64,000 bases of DNA from Streptomyces sp. NRRL S-1022 (GTDB lineage Bacteria; Actinomycetota; Actinomycetes; Streptomycetales; Streptomycetaceae). Both the position numbers and the translations under genes were made by a program. The notes beneath the pieces were generated by a model that was not told where the DNA came from, did no database searches, and saw only the letters and a program-made list of their open reading frames with translations. Position 1 is the first letter of the stretch; every line of letters begins with the position of its first letter. Location of the stretch: positions 1-64,000 of the forward strand of contig NZ_JOIU01000001.1 in the NCBI RefSeq assembly GCF_000720135.1, read 5' to 3'. Below are positions 15,921-24,277 of this stretch, in pieces.

Positions 15921-17339
15921 GTGCCCGAAGATCAACTAATTCGGATAACAACTAACAAATCGGCCAGAGAATTGATACCTATAACTACGCGGGTGTTTTC
16001 GCGCAAAAACGGAGAAAGTGCCTTCGCCGCGTGGCGTGAACCACGGGTGGTGCTGTGGACCGTGGCGGGTGTGACGGCGCTGGGATTCCTTGTCGCGCTG
16101 GAGATCGCCGCGCGTCGTTACGGTATGCCCGGACCGATGACCAACCAGGCCAAGGAGGTGTTCCTGCCGCCGAAATCGGGCCCCCTGCTGTATGCGGGTA
16201 TGGCGCTGATGATGGTGGTGCTCACCTGGCGCGAGCGTCTCATCGCCGCCGCGGCCGCCGTCGGGATCGACCTGGTCTTCCTGCTGGTGCGCTGGGTGGC
16301 GGACGTGAAAATCCCGTACGGCCACGGCCACCCCTTCGGCAACGGAGCGCTGTGGGTCCTGCTGGCGTACGCGGTCATCGCCGTGACCCGCCGCACGGGT
16401 GCGGAGCGTGTCCTGCTGCTCAAGGGTGTCGGGCTGGGCCTGCTGCTGGTGGCCGGCCGCAAGACCGGCGACACCTGGCTGCTGATCACCTCCAAGACCC
16501 GCCCGCTGGTCCTGGACCAGTACGTGGCGACCGCCGACCACGCCCTGGGCAACCCCTCCTGGCTGGCGGGCCGGCTCGTCAGAGCCACCGGCACGGTCGG
16601 CGCGCACGTCCTGGACTACGTCTACATCCAGCTCGCGGTCGCCGCGGTCGTCGTAGCCCTCTACCAGCTGCGCAACGTCGCGACCGAGCGCCGCTTCCCC
16701 CGCCACCATCTGGTCCGCACGTTCCTGGTCATCGGGCTCCTCGGCCCGGGCATCTACATGATCTTCCCCGTGGTGGGCCCGATCTTCGCCTACGGCGGCG
16801 ACGGAGGGCACTGGGCCGTCGCCCACGTGTGGCCGGACATACCGGCCCCGATGCACACCCCGCATCCCATGCCGTTCGACCAGATCACGCCACGCAACTG
16901 CATGCCGAGCCTGCACACGGCCTGGGCGACCGCGATCTTCCTGCATTCCCGCAGCGGCCCGCGCATTCTGCGGTTCGCGGGTACGTTCTGGCTCATCGCC
17001 ACCCTGGGCGCGACCCTGGGATTCGGTTATCACTACGGCGCGGACATTCTCGCCGGAGTCGTCTTCACCCTCACGATCGAAACGGCGCTGCGCTCACTGG
17101 CACGCGGCTGGGACCGCGCCGGAATCCAACTCGTCGCCCACGGCGCGACGGTGTTCACCGCGCTCCTGCTGTCCTACCGCTACCTGCCGGTGCCCATGGC
17201 CCGGCACCCGTGGCTGTTCGGCCCCCTGCTCGTCCTGGCGACAGCCTCGGTGATCCACGGCTACCTGCGCACCACGCGGCTCTGGCTGCCCGCCCCGGTC
17301 CCCGTGGCGCAGCCGGAACCCCAGCCCGAACCCGTCTGA
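15921..17339 (+). CDS. PAP2 superfamily membrane phosphatase
   Basis: Up to 472 aa. About ten membrane segments. The C-terminal half has the phosphatase motifs: CMPSLHTAWATAI (motif 2 with the conserved Ser-Leu-His) and GYHYGADILAGV (motif 3 with the catalytic His). This layout matches the PAP2_3 / inositolphosphotransferase-like branch, which acts on lipid phosphates or inositol lipids at the membrane face. Start uncertain: GTG 15921 gives the longest frame, but residues 1-24 come from an unusually AT-rich stretch with no ribosome site. GTG 15993, preceded by TATAAC-like sequence, may be a leaderless start. Substrate unknown. Confidence 0.8.
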   Translation: MPEDQLIRITTNKSARELIPITTRVFSRKNGESAFAAWREPRVVLWTVAGVTALGFLVALEIAARRYGMPGPMTNQAKEVFLPPKSGPLLYAGMALMMVVLTWRERLIAAAAAVGIDLVFLLVRWVADVKIPYGHGHPFGNGALWVLLAYAVIAVTRRTGAERVLLLKGVGLGLLLVAGRKTGDTWLLITSKTRPLVLDQYVATADHALGNPSWLAGRLVRATGTVGAHVLDYVYIQLAVAAVVVALYQLRNVATERRFPRHHLVRTFLVIGLLGPGIYMIFPVVGPIFAYGGDGGHWAVAHVWPDIPAPMHTPHPMPFDQITPRNCMPSLHTAWATAIFLHSRSGPRILRFAGTFWLIATLGATLGFGYHYGADILAGVVFTLTIETALRSLARGWDRAGIQLVAHGATVFTALLLSYRYLPVPMARHPWLFGPLLVLATASVIHGYLRTTRLWLPAPVPVAQPEPQPEPV

Positions 17340-17350
17340 TCCACGGCCGG

Positions 17351-17390
17351 CCGGAGCGCTCCGGAGGAGCGGAGGCGGGGCACCGCCCCG
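17351..17390. terminator. Double hairpin between convergent genes
   Basis: A perfect palindrome CCGGAGCGCTCCGG (17351-17364) is followed by CGGGGC-ACC-GCCCCG (17376-17390). They occupy the 59-bp gap between the PAP2 gene (plus) and GAPDH (minus), and likely stop both. Confidence 0.6.
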
Positions 17391-17398
17391 GCGTCCGG

Positions 17399-18397
17399 TC
17401 AGGGGGTGGCGAGGAACTCCAGGGTGTCGATCACCCGGTTGGAGAAGCCCCACTCGTTGTCGTACCAGGCGACCACCTTGACGTGGCGGCCGTCGACGCG
17501 GGTCAGGGCCGAGTCGAAGATGGAAGAGGCGGGATTGCCCGTGATGTCCGACGACACGAGCGGGTCCTCCGAGTACTCCAGGATGCCGGCGAGCGCCCCC
17601 TGTGCCGCGGTGCGGTACGCCGCCAGCACGTCGTCACGCGTCACGTCCCGGGCGACCGTCGTGTTGAGTTCGACGATCGAGCCCACGGGCACCGGTACGC
17701 GGATCGAGTCGCCCGACAGCTTGCCGTCGAGGTTCGGCAGCACCAGGCCGATCGCCTTGGCGGCGCCGGTGGTGGTCGGCACGATGTTGACGCCGGCCGC
17801 CCGGGCGCGCCGCGCGTCGCGGTGCGGACCGTCCTGGAGGTTCTGCTCCTGCGTGTAGGCGTGCACCGTCGTCATGAACCCGTGCTCGATACCGGCGAGG
17901 TCGTCGAGCACCTTGGCCAGCGGGGCGAGCGCGTTGGTCGTGCAGGAGGCGTTCGAGACGATCGTGTGCACGTCCGGGTCGTAGGCACCGTTGTTGACAC
18001 CGAACGCGAGCGTGACGTCGGCGCCGTCCGACGGCGCGCTGACGAGAACCTTCTTCGCGCCCGCGTCGAGGTGCGCCCGGGCGGCCTTGGCCGAGGTGAA
18101 GCGGCCGGTGGCTTCCAGCACGATGTCGACGCCGAGTTCGGCCCACGGCAGCTGCGCCGGTTCGCGCTCGGCCAGCACGGTGATCCGACGGCCGTCGACG
18201 ACGAGGGCGTCCCCGTCGACGGTCACCGGCCGCCCCAGCCGGCCGGCCGTGCTGTCGTAGGCGAGCAGCCGGGCGAGGGTGGCGGGCTCGGTCAGGTCGT
18301 TGACGGCGACGATGTCGAGGGCGCTGTCGCGCTCCAGCAGCGCGCGCAGCACGTTGCGTCCGATGCGGCCGAACCCGTTGATGGCGATGCGAGTCAT
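17399..18397 (-). CDS. gap: Glyceraldehyde-3-phosphate dehydrogenase, type I
   Basis: 332 aa, full length. Catalyses oxidation of glyceraldehyde-3-phosphate with NAD in glycolysis. NAD-binding NGFGRIGRNVLRAL at residues 7-20; catalytic Cys152 in SNASCTTNALAPL; His179 in MTTVHAYTQEQ; the C-terminal WYDNEWGFSNRV is intact. Start at ATG 18397 with GAAGGGAAGGG upstream. A solitary copy next to a GlxA-type regulator, away from pgk and tpi, suggests a second, conditionally used or resistant isoform rather than the housekeeping gene. That is inferred from context only. Confidence 0.95.
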   Translation of the reverse strand: MTRIAINGFGRIGRNVLRALLERDSALDIVAVNDLTEPATLARLLAYDSTAGRLGRPVTVDGDALVVDGRRITVLAEREPAQLPWAELGVDIVLEATGRFTSAKAARAHLDAGAKKVLVSAPSDGADVTLAFGVNNGAYDPDVHTIVSNASCTTNALAPLAKVLDDLAGIEHGFMTTVHAYTQEQNLQDGPHRDARRARAAGVNIVPTTTGAAKAIGLVLPNLDGKLSGDSIRVPVPVGSIVELNTTVARDVTRDDVLAAYRTAAQGALAGILEYSEDPLVSSDITGNPASSIFDSALTRVDGRHVKVVAWYDNEWGFSNRVIDTLEFLATP

Positions 18398-18505
18398 GAG
18401 TGGTGTCCCTTCCCTTCGCCACCAAGGCTCGCCCGCCGGATGCGCCGCTGACAGTGGCGGCATCGCCACGGTTCGAAAGGATCCCGCCATGCGGCGCCGG
18501 GCGGG

Positions 18506-19462
18506 TCACTCGCCCCGGGTGAAGGTGCGCCGGTACTCGCTCGGTGTGGTGCCGAGGATGCGCTGGAAGTGCAGGCGCAGGTTCGCGCCGGTGCCGAGCC
18601 CCACGTCGGCGGCGATCTGTTCGACGCTGCGCTCCGAACGTTCCAGCAGTTCGCGGGCCAGGTCGATCCGGGCGCGCATCACCCACTGCATCGGCGTGTA
18701 GCCGGTCTCCTCCACGAAGCGCCGGGAGAACGTGCGCGGCGACACGCCCGCCTGCCGCGCCAGTACGTCGAGGGTGAGGGGCTCGCCGAGCCGGTGCAGC
18801 GCCCACTCACGGGTGGCGGCGAACCGCTCGCCGAGCGGCTCGGGGACGCTGCGCGGCACGTACTGGGCCTGGCCGCCGCTGCGGTAGGGCGCCGCGACCA
18901 GACGCCGGGCCGCATGGTTGGACGCCGCCACCCCCAGGTCCCGGCGCAGGATGTGCAGGCACAGGTCGATGCCGGAAGCGGCGCCCGCCGAGGTGAGCAG
19001 GCTGCCCTCGTCGACGAACAGCACGTTCTCGTCGACCTTGACGAGCGGGTGCCTGGCCATGAGTGCCCGCGTGTAGTGCCAGTGCGTCGTGGCGCGCCTG
19101 CCGTCGAGCAGGCCCGTGGCCGCGAGCGCGAAGGCACCCGTGGAGATGGCGGCGAGCCGCGCGCCCCGCTCGTGGGCGGCGACCAGTGCCTCGACGACGG
19201 CCTGCGGCGGGTCGTCGCGGTCCGGGAACCGGTAGCCGGGGACGAAGACGATGTCGGCCCAGGCAAGGGCCTCCAGGCCGTGGGCGACGTGGTACGCGAG
19301 GCCGTCGCCGCCGGTCACGAGACCGGGAGTCGCCCCGCACACCCGCACCTCGTACGGCATGCTCGCGCGGGTCGTGAAGACCTGCGCGGGAATGCCGACA
19401 TCGAGCGGCTTCGCGCCTTCGAGCACGAGAACGGCGACGCGATGCGGGCGGGAGGCTGGCAC
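18506..19462 (-). CDS. GlxA-type regulator: DJ-1/PfpI domain plus AraC HTH
   Basis: 318 aa. Residues about 8-170 form a DJ-1/PfpI (GATase1-like) domain with LEGAKPLDVGIPAQVF near the start and AISTGAFALAATGLLDGR at the usual nucleophile elbow; the nucleophile cysteine is replaced by Thr, as in most AraC fusions. The AraC HTH occupies about 215-315 (LDVLARQAGVSPRTFSRRF, IAADVGLGTGANLRLHFQRI). The GTG start is preceded by TAACCT at six bases with no ribosome site, so probably leaderless. It lies 108 bp upstream of gap on the same strand and may regulate it. Confidence 0.9.
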   Translation of the reverse strand: MPASRPHRVAVLVLEGAKPLDVGIPAQVFTTRASMPYEVRVCGATPGLVTGGDGLAYHVAHGLEALAWADIVFVPGYRFPDRDDPPQAVVEALVAAHERGARLAAISTGAFALAATGLLDGRRATTHWHYTRALMARHPLVKVDENVLFVDEGSLLTSAGAASGIDLCLHILRRDLGVAASNHAARRLVAAPYRSGGQAQYVPRSVPEPLGERFAATREWALHRLGEPLTLDVLARQAGVSPRTFSRRFVEETGYTPMQWVMRARIDLARELLERSERSVEQIAADVGLGTGANLRLHFQRILGTTPSEYRRTFTRGE

Positions 19463-19497
19463 GGGAAGAGGTTACGCGGGGCGTGACGTCGATGCGC

Positions 19498-19980
19498 TCA
19501 CTGATCGTCCGCGGAGTCGGTGATGACGGGCTCGGGGCCGGCGGGCAGCAGTGCGAGCACCAGCGCCACAGCCTCTTCCGCGGTGCCGGCTTCGCCGACC
19601 ACGGTGGAGGTCCCGCGTCCGCGCACCTTGAACCGTCCGTCGGGCAGCGGCTCGATCGATCCGCCGTGCACGGTCCAGGGGTAGCTGGTGGAGCTGCTGA
19701 AGAGCAGGGCGAAGTGGCTGGTGAACGGGTACAGCCGCCGCAGCCGTGGTTGAACGGCCGCGGCCGCCAGCAGCGGAACGATGTCCGGGAACGGTCTCCC
19801 GGGCGAGCGGATCCGGTGCACCGCGTGCTTCCACTCCCAGGTCAGTCGCAAGGCCTGCCAATGGGCCTCGACGACATCGGCCGGCCCGCGACCCCGTGCC
19901 GCGGCCATGTCCGGCAGCACCGGTTTCGGAGGCAGGGGCACCTGCTGATCACCGGTCCCGTCCTTCGCGTCCACGGTCAC
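19498..19980 (-). CDS. DUF6193 family protein
   Basis: 160 aa. The core matches the conserved DUF6193 pattern: PLLAAAAVQPRLRRLYPFTS, then HFALLFSSSTSYPW, a beta-rich region, and a C-terminal GEAGTAEEAVALVLALLPAG helix. The family is common in Streptomyces, often annotated as natural-product related, without a known activity. Start at GTG 19980 is the first sensible start; no strong ribosome site. It abuts the Vat pseudogene, which suggests it survived at the edge of a deletion-prone region. Confidence 0.75.
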   Translation of the reverse strand: MTVDAKDGTGDQQVPLPPKPVLPDMAAARGRGPADVVEAHWQALRLTWEWKHAVHRIRSPGRPFPDIVPLLAAAAVQPRLRRLYPFTSHFALLFSSSTSYPWTVHGGSIEPLPDGRFKVRGRGTSTVVGEAGTAEEAVALVLALLPAGPEPVITDSADDQ

Positions 19981-20004
19981 AGTGTCGCAGTCGTCGCCTG
20001 CGGC

Positions 20005-20320
20005 GATCCGGTCCTGCGCCCGATGCCCGAGCAGCCGCGGGTGGTGCTGCTCGGGCCGCTGGTGAACATGGGAGGTTCCTGGCCGGACCATTTCGACCTG
20101 CTCACCGGTCTGCCCGGCCGGGGGGACACCGTCGTCGGCAACGACGTCTGGTTCGGACACGGTACGACCGTCATGCCCGGCGTGCGGATCGGCCACGGCG
20201 CGGTGGTCACCGGCCCGTGGAGCACATCACCGAGCACGTCCGCTCGATCGTGTCGGGCAGCATCGCCGATCTGGAGGCCGCGGCTCCGCACTCCGCGCAG
20301 GAACGAGTGGCACGCCCTCC
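20005..20320 (+). pseudogene. Remnant of a Vat/CatB-type xenobiotic acetyltransferase
   Basis: Three pieces of a hexapeptide-repeat acetyltransferase remain in order. Piece 1 (20005-20060) reads VLRPMPEQPRVVLLGPLV, a typical Vat start. Piece 2 (20063-20212) reads NMGGSWPDHFDLLTGLPGRG, then GNDVWFGHGTTVMPGVRIGH, the left-handed helix region. Piece 3 (20218-20320), in another frame, reads VEHITEHVRSIVSGSIADLE, a typical end. The active-site loop and much of the trimer core are missing between pieces, so two internal deletions have destroyed the gene. An intact homologue would acetylate streptogramin A or chloramphenicol-like drugs. Confidence 0.75.
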
Positions 20321-20322
20321 CG

Positions 20323-20904
20323 TCAGCGCAGGCCGAGGCAGAGCAGCCAGGTGCGAGAGCTCGGTCGGGTGGCGGAGAGTCGGGTGGCGGTGAGGAGTGC
20401 GGCCAGTGCGCCCGGCAGCCCGGTCAGCAGGTCCGCGTCCCAGCCGGCGGGCCACGGCGGGGCGAGATGGCCGGTCAGGTGCCGGGTGAGCCGGCTCTTG
20501 AGGGTGGCGGCGGCGGGCAGCCGGGCGTGCCGGTGGAAGGCGTCGGCGACGGCCAGTACGCCCGCGGCGCCGTGGCAGAGCCCTAGGCGGTCGCCGGGGG
20601 AGTCGCCGTAGAGGTGGAAGGTCTCGTCGTAGCGCTCGGCGAGTGTGGTGAAGGCGGCCGTGGCCCAGTCGGCGGTCGTGGTGTCCCCGAGCGCGTCGGC
20701 GGCGTCCCACAGTGCCCAGGCGATCCCGGGGGTGCCGTAGCACCAGGCCTGGCGCGGGTGGGCCGTGGGCGCGAGAGGGCTTCCCGGCCCGGCGGCGGCC
20801 CAGGTGCGGATGCCGCGCTCGTCGTCGTAGGCCTGGCGGATCAGCCGGCGGGTGGTCCGGCCGAGTGCCGCGGCGAGGCCGCCCGCGAGGCCGCCCACGG
20901 TCAC
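20323..20904 (-). pseudogene. N-terminally truncated LanC-like protein
   Basis: About 193 codons from GTG 20904. The C-terminal half of a lanthionine synthetase C-like barrel is readable: PRQAWCYGTPGIAWALWDAA contains the first zinc-ligand cysteine and GLCHGAAGVLAVAD the Cys-His pair. The last helix (LLTGLPGALAALLTAT) and a tryptophan-containing end are also present. The N-terminal half of the barrel is absent and no LanB, LanM or precursor gene is near. It is therefore a remnant of a lanthipeptide or class I LanC gene. The 3' end abuts the Vat remnant, so both were probably cut by the same deletion. Confidence 0.65.
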
Positions 20905-21174
20905 GTGACAACGGCTCGGCGACCAGGGCGACTTCTGGGAGATACCGTCTCTCCCGCGACCCGAGCCGGCCCGCCCCGGCCGCCGACCTGGGGCGGGAGC
21001 CGTTCCCCGAGCCGTTTCCCCCACCCGGACAGTGATCCGGATCGCGGTGCATCAGACGCCGGCGCGGGGGAATCGTGGATAACGCGTCTGCCCTTGATCC
21101 CGTGAAAAAAACTCGCATTTTGTGTGCTTGTAGGGATGAAGTAAGGGCATTCGATGGCCAGGAGGTTGATAACA

Positions 21175-21345
21175 ATGGTTCCCCTGCTTCTGGTTCTTCT
21201 GCTGGCTCTGATCCTCTTCGGCGCGGGCTTCGCCCTGAAGGCGCTCTGGTGGATCGCGGTGATCGTGCTGATCGTGTGGCTGCTGGGCTTCGTCGTCCGG
21301 TCCGCGGACGGTACGGGCCGTAAGGGTCGCTGGTATCGCTGGTAG
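21175..21345 (+). CDS. Small hydrophobic membrane protein, 56 aa
   Basis: 56 aa with two closely spaced membrane helices (residues 2-20 and 25-43) and a basic tail RSADGTGRKGRWYRW. GGAGG at 21161-21165 ends nine bases before the ATG, an unusually good ribosome site. The protein resembles the widespread Streptomyces small hydrophobic proteins related to lmo0937-like membrane proteins. Function unknown; members are often stress-induced. The upstream region is AT-rich for this genome (AAAAAAACTCGCATTTT) and probably holds the promoter. A strong hairpin follows the gene, so it forms its own transcription unit. Confidence 0.8.
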   Translation: MVPLLLVLLLALILFGAGFALKALWWIAVIVLIVWLLGFVVRSADGTGRKGRWYRW

Positions 21346-21389
21346 ATGCGCGCTCCTCGGTGTCAGGAGCACTGTTGATAGGGAAGGTT

Positions 21390-21427
21390 GACGTGGGGCC
21401 CGGCCGGACATGGCCGGGCCCCACGTC
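21390..21427 (+). terminator. Strong 16-bp perfect hairpin terminator
   Basis: GACGTGGGGCCCGGCC (21390-21405) pairs perfectly with its complement (21412-21427) around a 6-base loop. It lies 44 bp after the small hydrophobic protein gene, the obvious target. Confidence 0.85.
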
Positions 21428-21589
21428 GTGCGTCAGGACGCATCCCGCTCGACTGGCCGGGATGGATCCGGCATATCGGACGCAGGGGTGGGTACGTGTG
21501 TCATGCACCGGCCCCGTGGAATCAGCAGTGGAAACCTGCACCTCCTATCTCCGCGGGGTCGGTGCACCATGTGCGGGGCATCCCGGGGT

Positions 21590-21850
21590 CAAGGCAGAGG
21601 CGGCGTGCGCCGCTGTTCGGGCACCTGGGGCGGGGCGTGGCAGGGGCGGGCGGCGGCGCCCTGGTCGCCCAACTCCTCGCAGACGGCGGCCTTGTGTCCG
21701 ATCAGGTCCAGGTGCTGGTCGAGCCGGCCGATCCGGGCCGCGGTCGGTCCGTCCACGTCGTCCTGGCGCTAGATGTGCCGCCCGCCGGGTCCGCGGCGCA
21801 CGGGGTCGAGGAGCAGCAGGATGCGCTATTGCACCACCGCCGCAGTGGGC
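21590..21850 (-). pseudogene. Possible MerR regulator remnant
   Basis: On the minus strand a fragment reads ARIGRLDQHLDLIGHKAAVC, which resembles the C-terminal coiled helix of MerR regulators beside oxidoreductases. An in-frame TAG interrupts the reading (near 21770), and no HTH is left. The neighbouring aldo/keto reductase remnant supports this, since MerR/aldo-keto reductase pairs are frequent in Streptomyces. Confidence 0.3.
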
Positions 21851-21936
21851 GGTGACACCGAGTCGGAGGCACGGATAGGGGCTCCAAGCGGCTCACAGCG
21901 GCACTCAGGGCTTTGAGCTGTCAACCCTTGGCTACT

Positions 21937-22150
21937 CGGAGGCCGGAGTTCTTCGACCCCGCGTTCGCCGAGAACGCCGCCAAGCTCGACGCCGTCCAAC
22001 AGCTCGTCGAACTCGTGGAAGGTATCGGCTGCGCACTCCCGCAGCTCGCCGCTGCCTTCACCGTGGCCCACCCCGCCGTCACTTGGGCGATCACCGGACC
22101 GCGGACCATGGGACCACTTGAGGACCCTCGCCGACCGCGCCGCCGCCTGA
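21937..22150 (+). pseudogene. Aldo/keto reductase C-terminal remnant
   Basis: The plus strand encodes NAAKLDAVQQLVELVEGIGC, then ALPQLAAAFTVAHPAVTWAI and TGPRTMGPLED. This is the last quarter of an aldo/keto reductase, including the cofactor-binding GPRT segment. The catalytic Asp-Tyr-Lys-His region is absent, and the end is frameshifted. Non-functional. Confidence 0.65.
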
Positions 22151-22311
22151 GGCACCGGCCCCGGGTTGTCGGCGTACGGCAGCGGGACGCTGCGGGCGGC
22201 GGGCGAGGGGACGGGGCGCGGCCGCGGAGCCAGGCCTGACAGGGGAGGGCCGGCCCGCTCCCGGCCGTGCGCACAAAGGGGGGCCGCTATACGGCTTTAC
22301 GGCCCGAGGGC

Positions 22312-22764
22312 TCAGACCTGGCCGCGCCAGGCGCCGGTTTCGCTGCCGCCGCGGGCTTCGATGAACTCCTTGAACCGCTTCAGGTCACCCGTGGCCTGCC
22401 GCTTGACGAAGCCGAGCTTGTCGCCGACGCTCTCGGCCAGCCCCTCGGGCTCGTAGTCGAGCTGCAGCATGACCTTGGTCGTGTTGTCGTCGATGTAGTG
22501 GAAGGTGACGACGCCGGCCTGCTTGGACTCGCCGTCGACGGTGGTCCAGGCGACGCGCTCGTCGGGGATCTGCTCGGTGATCTTCGCGTCGAACTCCCGC
22601 TTGACGCCGCCGATCTTCGTCACCCAGTGGGTGAGGGTGTCGCTGCGCTGCTCGATGCGCTCGACGCCTTCCATGAACTGCGGGAAGTCCTCGAACTGGG
22701 TCCACTGGTTGTAGGCGGTGCTTACGGGGACGCCGACCTCTATGGATTCCTCTACCTGAGACAC
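22312..22764 (-). CDS. SRPBCC family protein (polyketide cyclase/START-like)
   Basis: 150 aa. A helix-grip fold: N-terminal strand EESIEVGVPVSTAYNQWTQF followed by FPQFMEGVERI, then strands including THWVTKIGGVKREFDAKI and TKVMLQLDYEPEG, and a long C-terminal helix (GDLKRFKEFIEARG). The family binds hydrophobic ligands in a cavity; this subgroup, conserved in Streptomyces, has no established reaction. Start at GTG 22764, with AAAGGA seven bases upstream. It stands alone among remnants and looks intact. Confidence 0.85.
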   Translation of the reverse strand: MSQVEESIEVGVPVSTAYNQWTQFEDFPQFMEGVERIEQRSDTLTHWVTKIGGVKREFDAKITEQIPDERVAWTTVDGESKQAGVVTFHYIDDNTTKVMLQLDYEPEGLAESVGDKLGFVKRQATGDLKRFKEFIEARGGSETGAWRGQV

Positions 22765-22779
22765 AACTGGTCCTTTCTG

Positions 22780-23140
22780 GACGCGACGTGACGTGCGTAT
22801 GGCAGACCAGGTTCCTGCTGGGGCGACTTTTATGCCCCCGTCACTCGTGCCCGGGCCCGTCCCCGCCACCACCCGAGGCCGAATCCGCGAGGGGCTCCGG
22901 GGTCTGCGCCACGAGGCAGTGGGGCGACGCCCACGGGGCAGCCCCGCCCGCCCGACCCGCGGGTGACGATGTACTTTCACCCCGGTCGAGCAACTCACGC
23001 CCGAGGCTCTAGCACGCGCCACCTTCCGCTACCCGGACAGCTCCGCCGAGCCGTCTGCTTCGCTGTCGCAGGGTTTCCGGCCGAGCGTCGCCGAACTGCG
23101 GCACCGTACTGCTGCCGGCCCACCGGATCCTCGCCCGCGG
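22780..23140. other. Gap without recognisable gene
   Basis: About 360 bp upstream of the SRPBCC gene. I see no conserved coding, long hairpin or repeat. It probably contains the SRPBCC promoter and decayed DNA. Confidence 0.5.
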
Positions 23141-23144
23141 CGGC

Positions 23145-23285
23145 TCAGCTGTGCATCCCTTGCAGCATCACGCCCAAGTAGCGGCGGCCGGACTCCAGAC
23201 GCGTCTGCTGGTCGTCGGCGTGGACGTTGGCGGCGAAGGCGATCCCGCACATGAGCGGCAGCAGGTCGTCCCAGGTGACCCCACC
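23145..23285 (-). pseudogene. TetR regulator C-terminal remnant
   Basis: The minus strand reads TWDDLLPLMCGIAFAANVHA, then RLESGRRYLGVMLQGMHS and a stop. This is the last helical pair of a TetR_C (SbtR-like) domain. The upstream part is replaced by the alpha/beta hydrolase remnant on the other strand, so a rearrangement fused the two. Confidence 0.55.
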
Positions 23286-23718
23286 GCCTACGGTGCCCGC
23301 CTCGCCGTCAGCGAGGCCGTCATCCCCGGCCTGTCCCCGTCCCCGCCGCTGATGTCGGACCCGGCCACCAACGAGATGCTGTGGCACTTCGCCTTCAACC
23401 GGCTGCCGGACATCAACGAACGCATGGTCGCCGGCCGCGAGGAGATCTACTTCGGACACACCTTCACGTCCAAGACCGCCACGCCGGGAGCGATCCCGCA
23501 GCACGCCGTCGACGTCTACGTCGCGCTGGCGCGACGAAGGGCCGCTGAGCGTCCCGGTCCTGGCCATAGGCGGCGAGCACAGCACCGGCACCATGCCCGA
23601 GGAAGTCATGCGCATGGCCACCGACGTCACCGGGCTGATCACCCCGGCCGTCGGTCACTTCCTGCCCGAGGAAGCACCACAGGCCCTGACGACGGCGCTG
23701 CCGGACTTCCTGCGCTGA
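23280..23718 (+). pseudogene. Alpha/beta hydrolase (epoxide hydrolase-like) remnant
   Basis: Two frames carry the pieces. The first (23280-23530) reads through EMLWHFAFNRLPDINERMVA and GREEIYFGHTFTSKTATPGA, a cap domain. The second (about 23540-23718) reads LSVPVLAIGGEHSTGTMPEE, then a PAVGHFLPEEAPQALTTALP end with the catalytic His. The nucleophile region is absent and a frameshift separates the pieces. Non-functional. TetR/epoxide-hydrolase pairs are common, matching the TetR remnant beside it. Confidence 0.7.
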
Positions 23719-23796
23719 CCCGGCCGGGCGGCGGCCGACCTGCCGACACCGCCCCGGATCGCCGTTTGCCGGGGCAGTTGCCGTCGCGTGACCGTG

Positions 23797-24219
23797 TCAG
23801 GCGGTGGGGTCCCACAGGCCCTCGGCCGTGCCGCGGGTGAGGTGTTCGGCGTAGACGCCGGCCTTCCAGGCGATGAGGGAGCGGCATTCCTGAAGCGCCG
23901 TGATCCGTTCCTCGACGCGGGCGAGGTGGGCGTGGAGGAGGCGCAGGCGCTCGGTTTCGTTGCCCGGGCCCTGTCGTACGAGCTCGGCGAACTGTTCGAG
24001 GTCGGCCAGTGGCATGCCGGATTCGCGGAGCCTGATGCAGATCCGCAGCCATTCGACGTCGGCGGTGGTGTAGCGGCGCCGTCCGCCGGTGGTGCGCTCG
24101 ATGGGTGCGATCAGCAGGTGCCGGCGTTCGTAGAAGCGCAGGGCGTGCACGCTCAGTCCGGTCTGCCGGGCCACCTCGCCGATGCTGAGCGGCTGCTGAC
24201 GTGTAGGGGCGGTCGTCAT
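23797..24219 (-). CDS. MerR family transcriptional regulator
   Basis: 140 aa, the usual short MerR size. HTH and wing in residues 10-60: LSIGEVARQTGLSVHALRFYE, then GGRRRYTTADVEWLR. The C-terminal part is a dimerisation coiled coil (ERLRLLHAHLARVEERITAL). No metal-ligand cysteines. TAGGCT lies seven bases before the ATG and there is no ribosome site, so it is probably leaderless. Divergent from the SDR gene with 58 bp between starts; it most likely controls that gene through the 19-bp-spaced promoter. Confidence 0.9.
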   Translation of the reverse strand: MTTAPTRQQPLSIGEVARQTGLSVHALRFYERRHLLIAPIERTTGGRRRYTTADVEWLRICIRLRESGMPLADLEQFAELVRQGPGNETERLRLLHAHLARVEERITALQECRSLIAWKAGVYAEHLTRGTAEGLWDPTA

Positions 24220-24239
24220 GGCGCCCAGCCTACGAAAGC

Positions 24240-24270
24240 TTGATCTAGACCTCGCTCCAGTTCGTAGCGT
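24240..24270 (+). promoter_or_regulatory. MerR-dependent promoter of the SDR gene
   Basis: TTGATC (24240-24245) and TAGCGT (24265-24270) are separated by 19 bp, the over-long spacer that MerR activators correct. The -10 box lies seven bases before the SDR ATG at 24278, so its transcript should be leaderless. Confidence 0.6.
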
Positions 24271-24277
24271 CGTCGGC

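Noticed and set aside
20323..20904. LanC-like gene taken as evidence for a lanthipeptide cluster
   Set aside because: No precursor, dehydratase or transporter is nearby and the gene lacks half its barrel.
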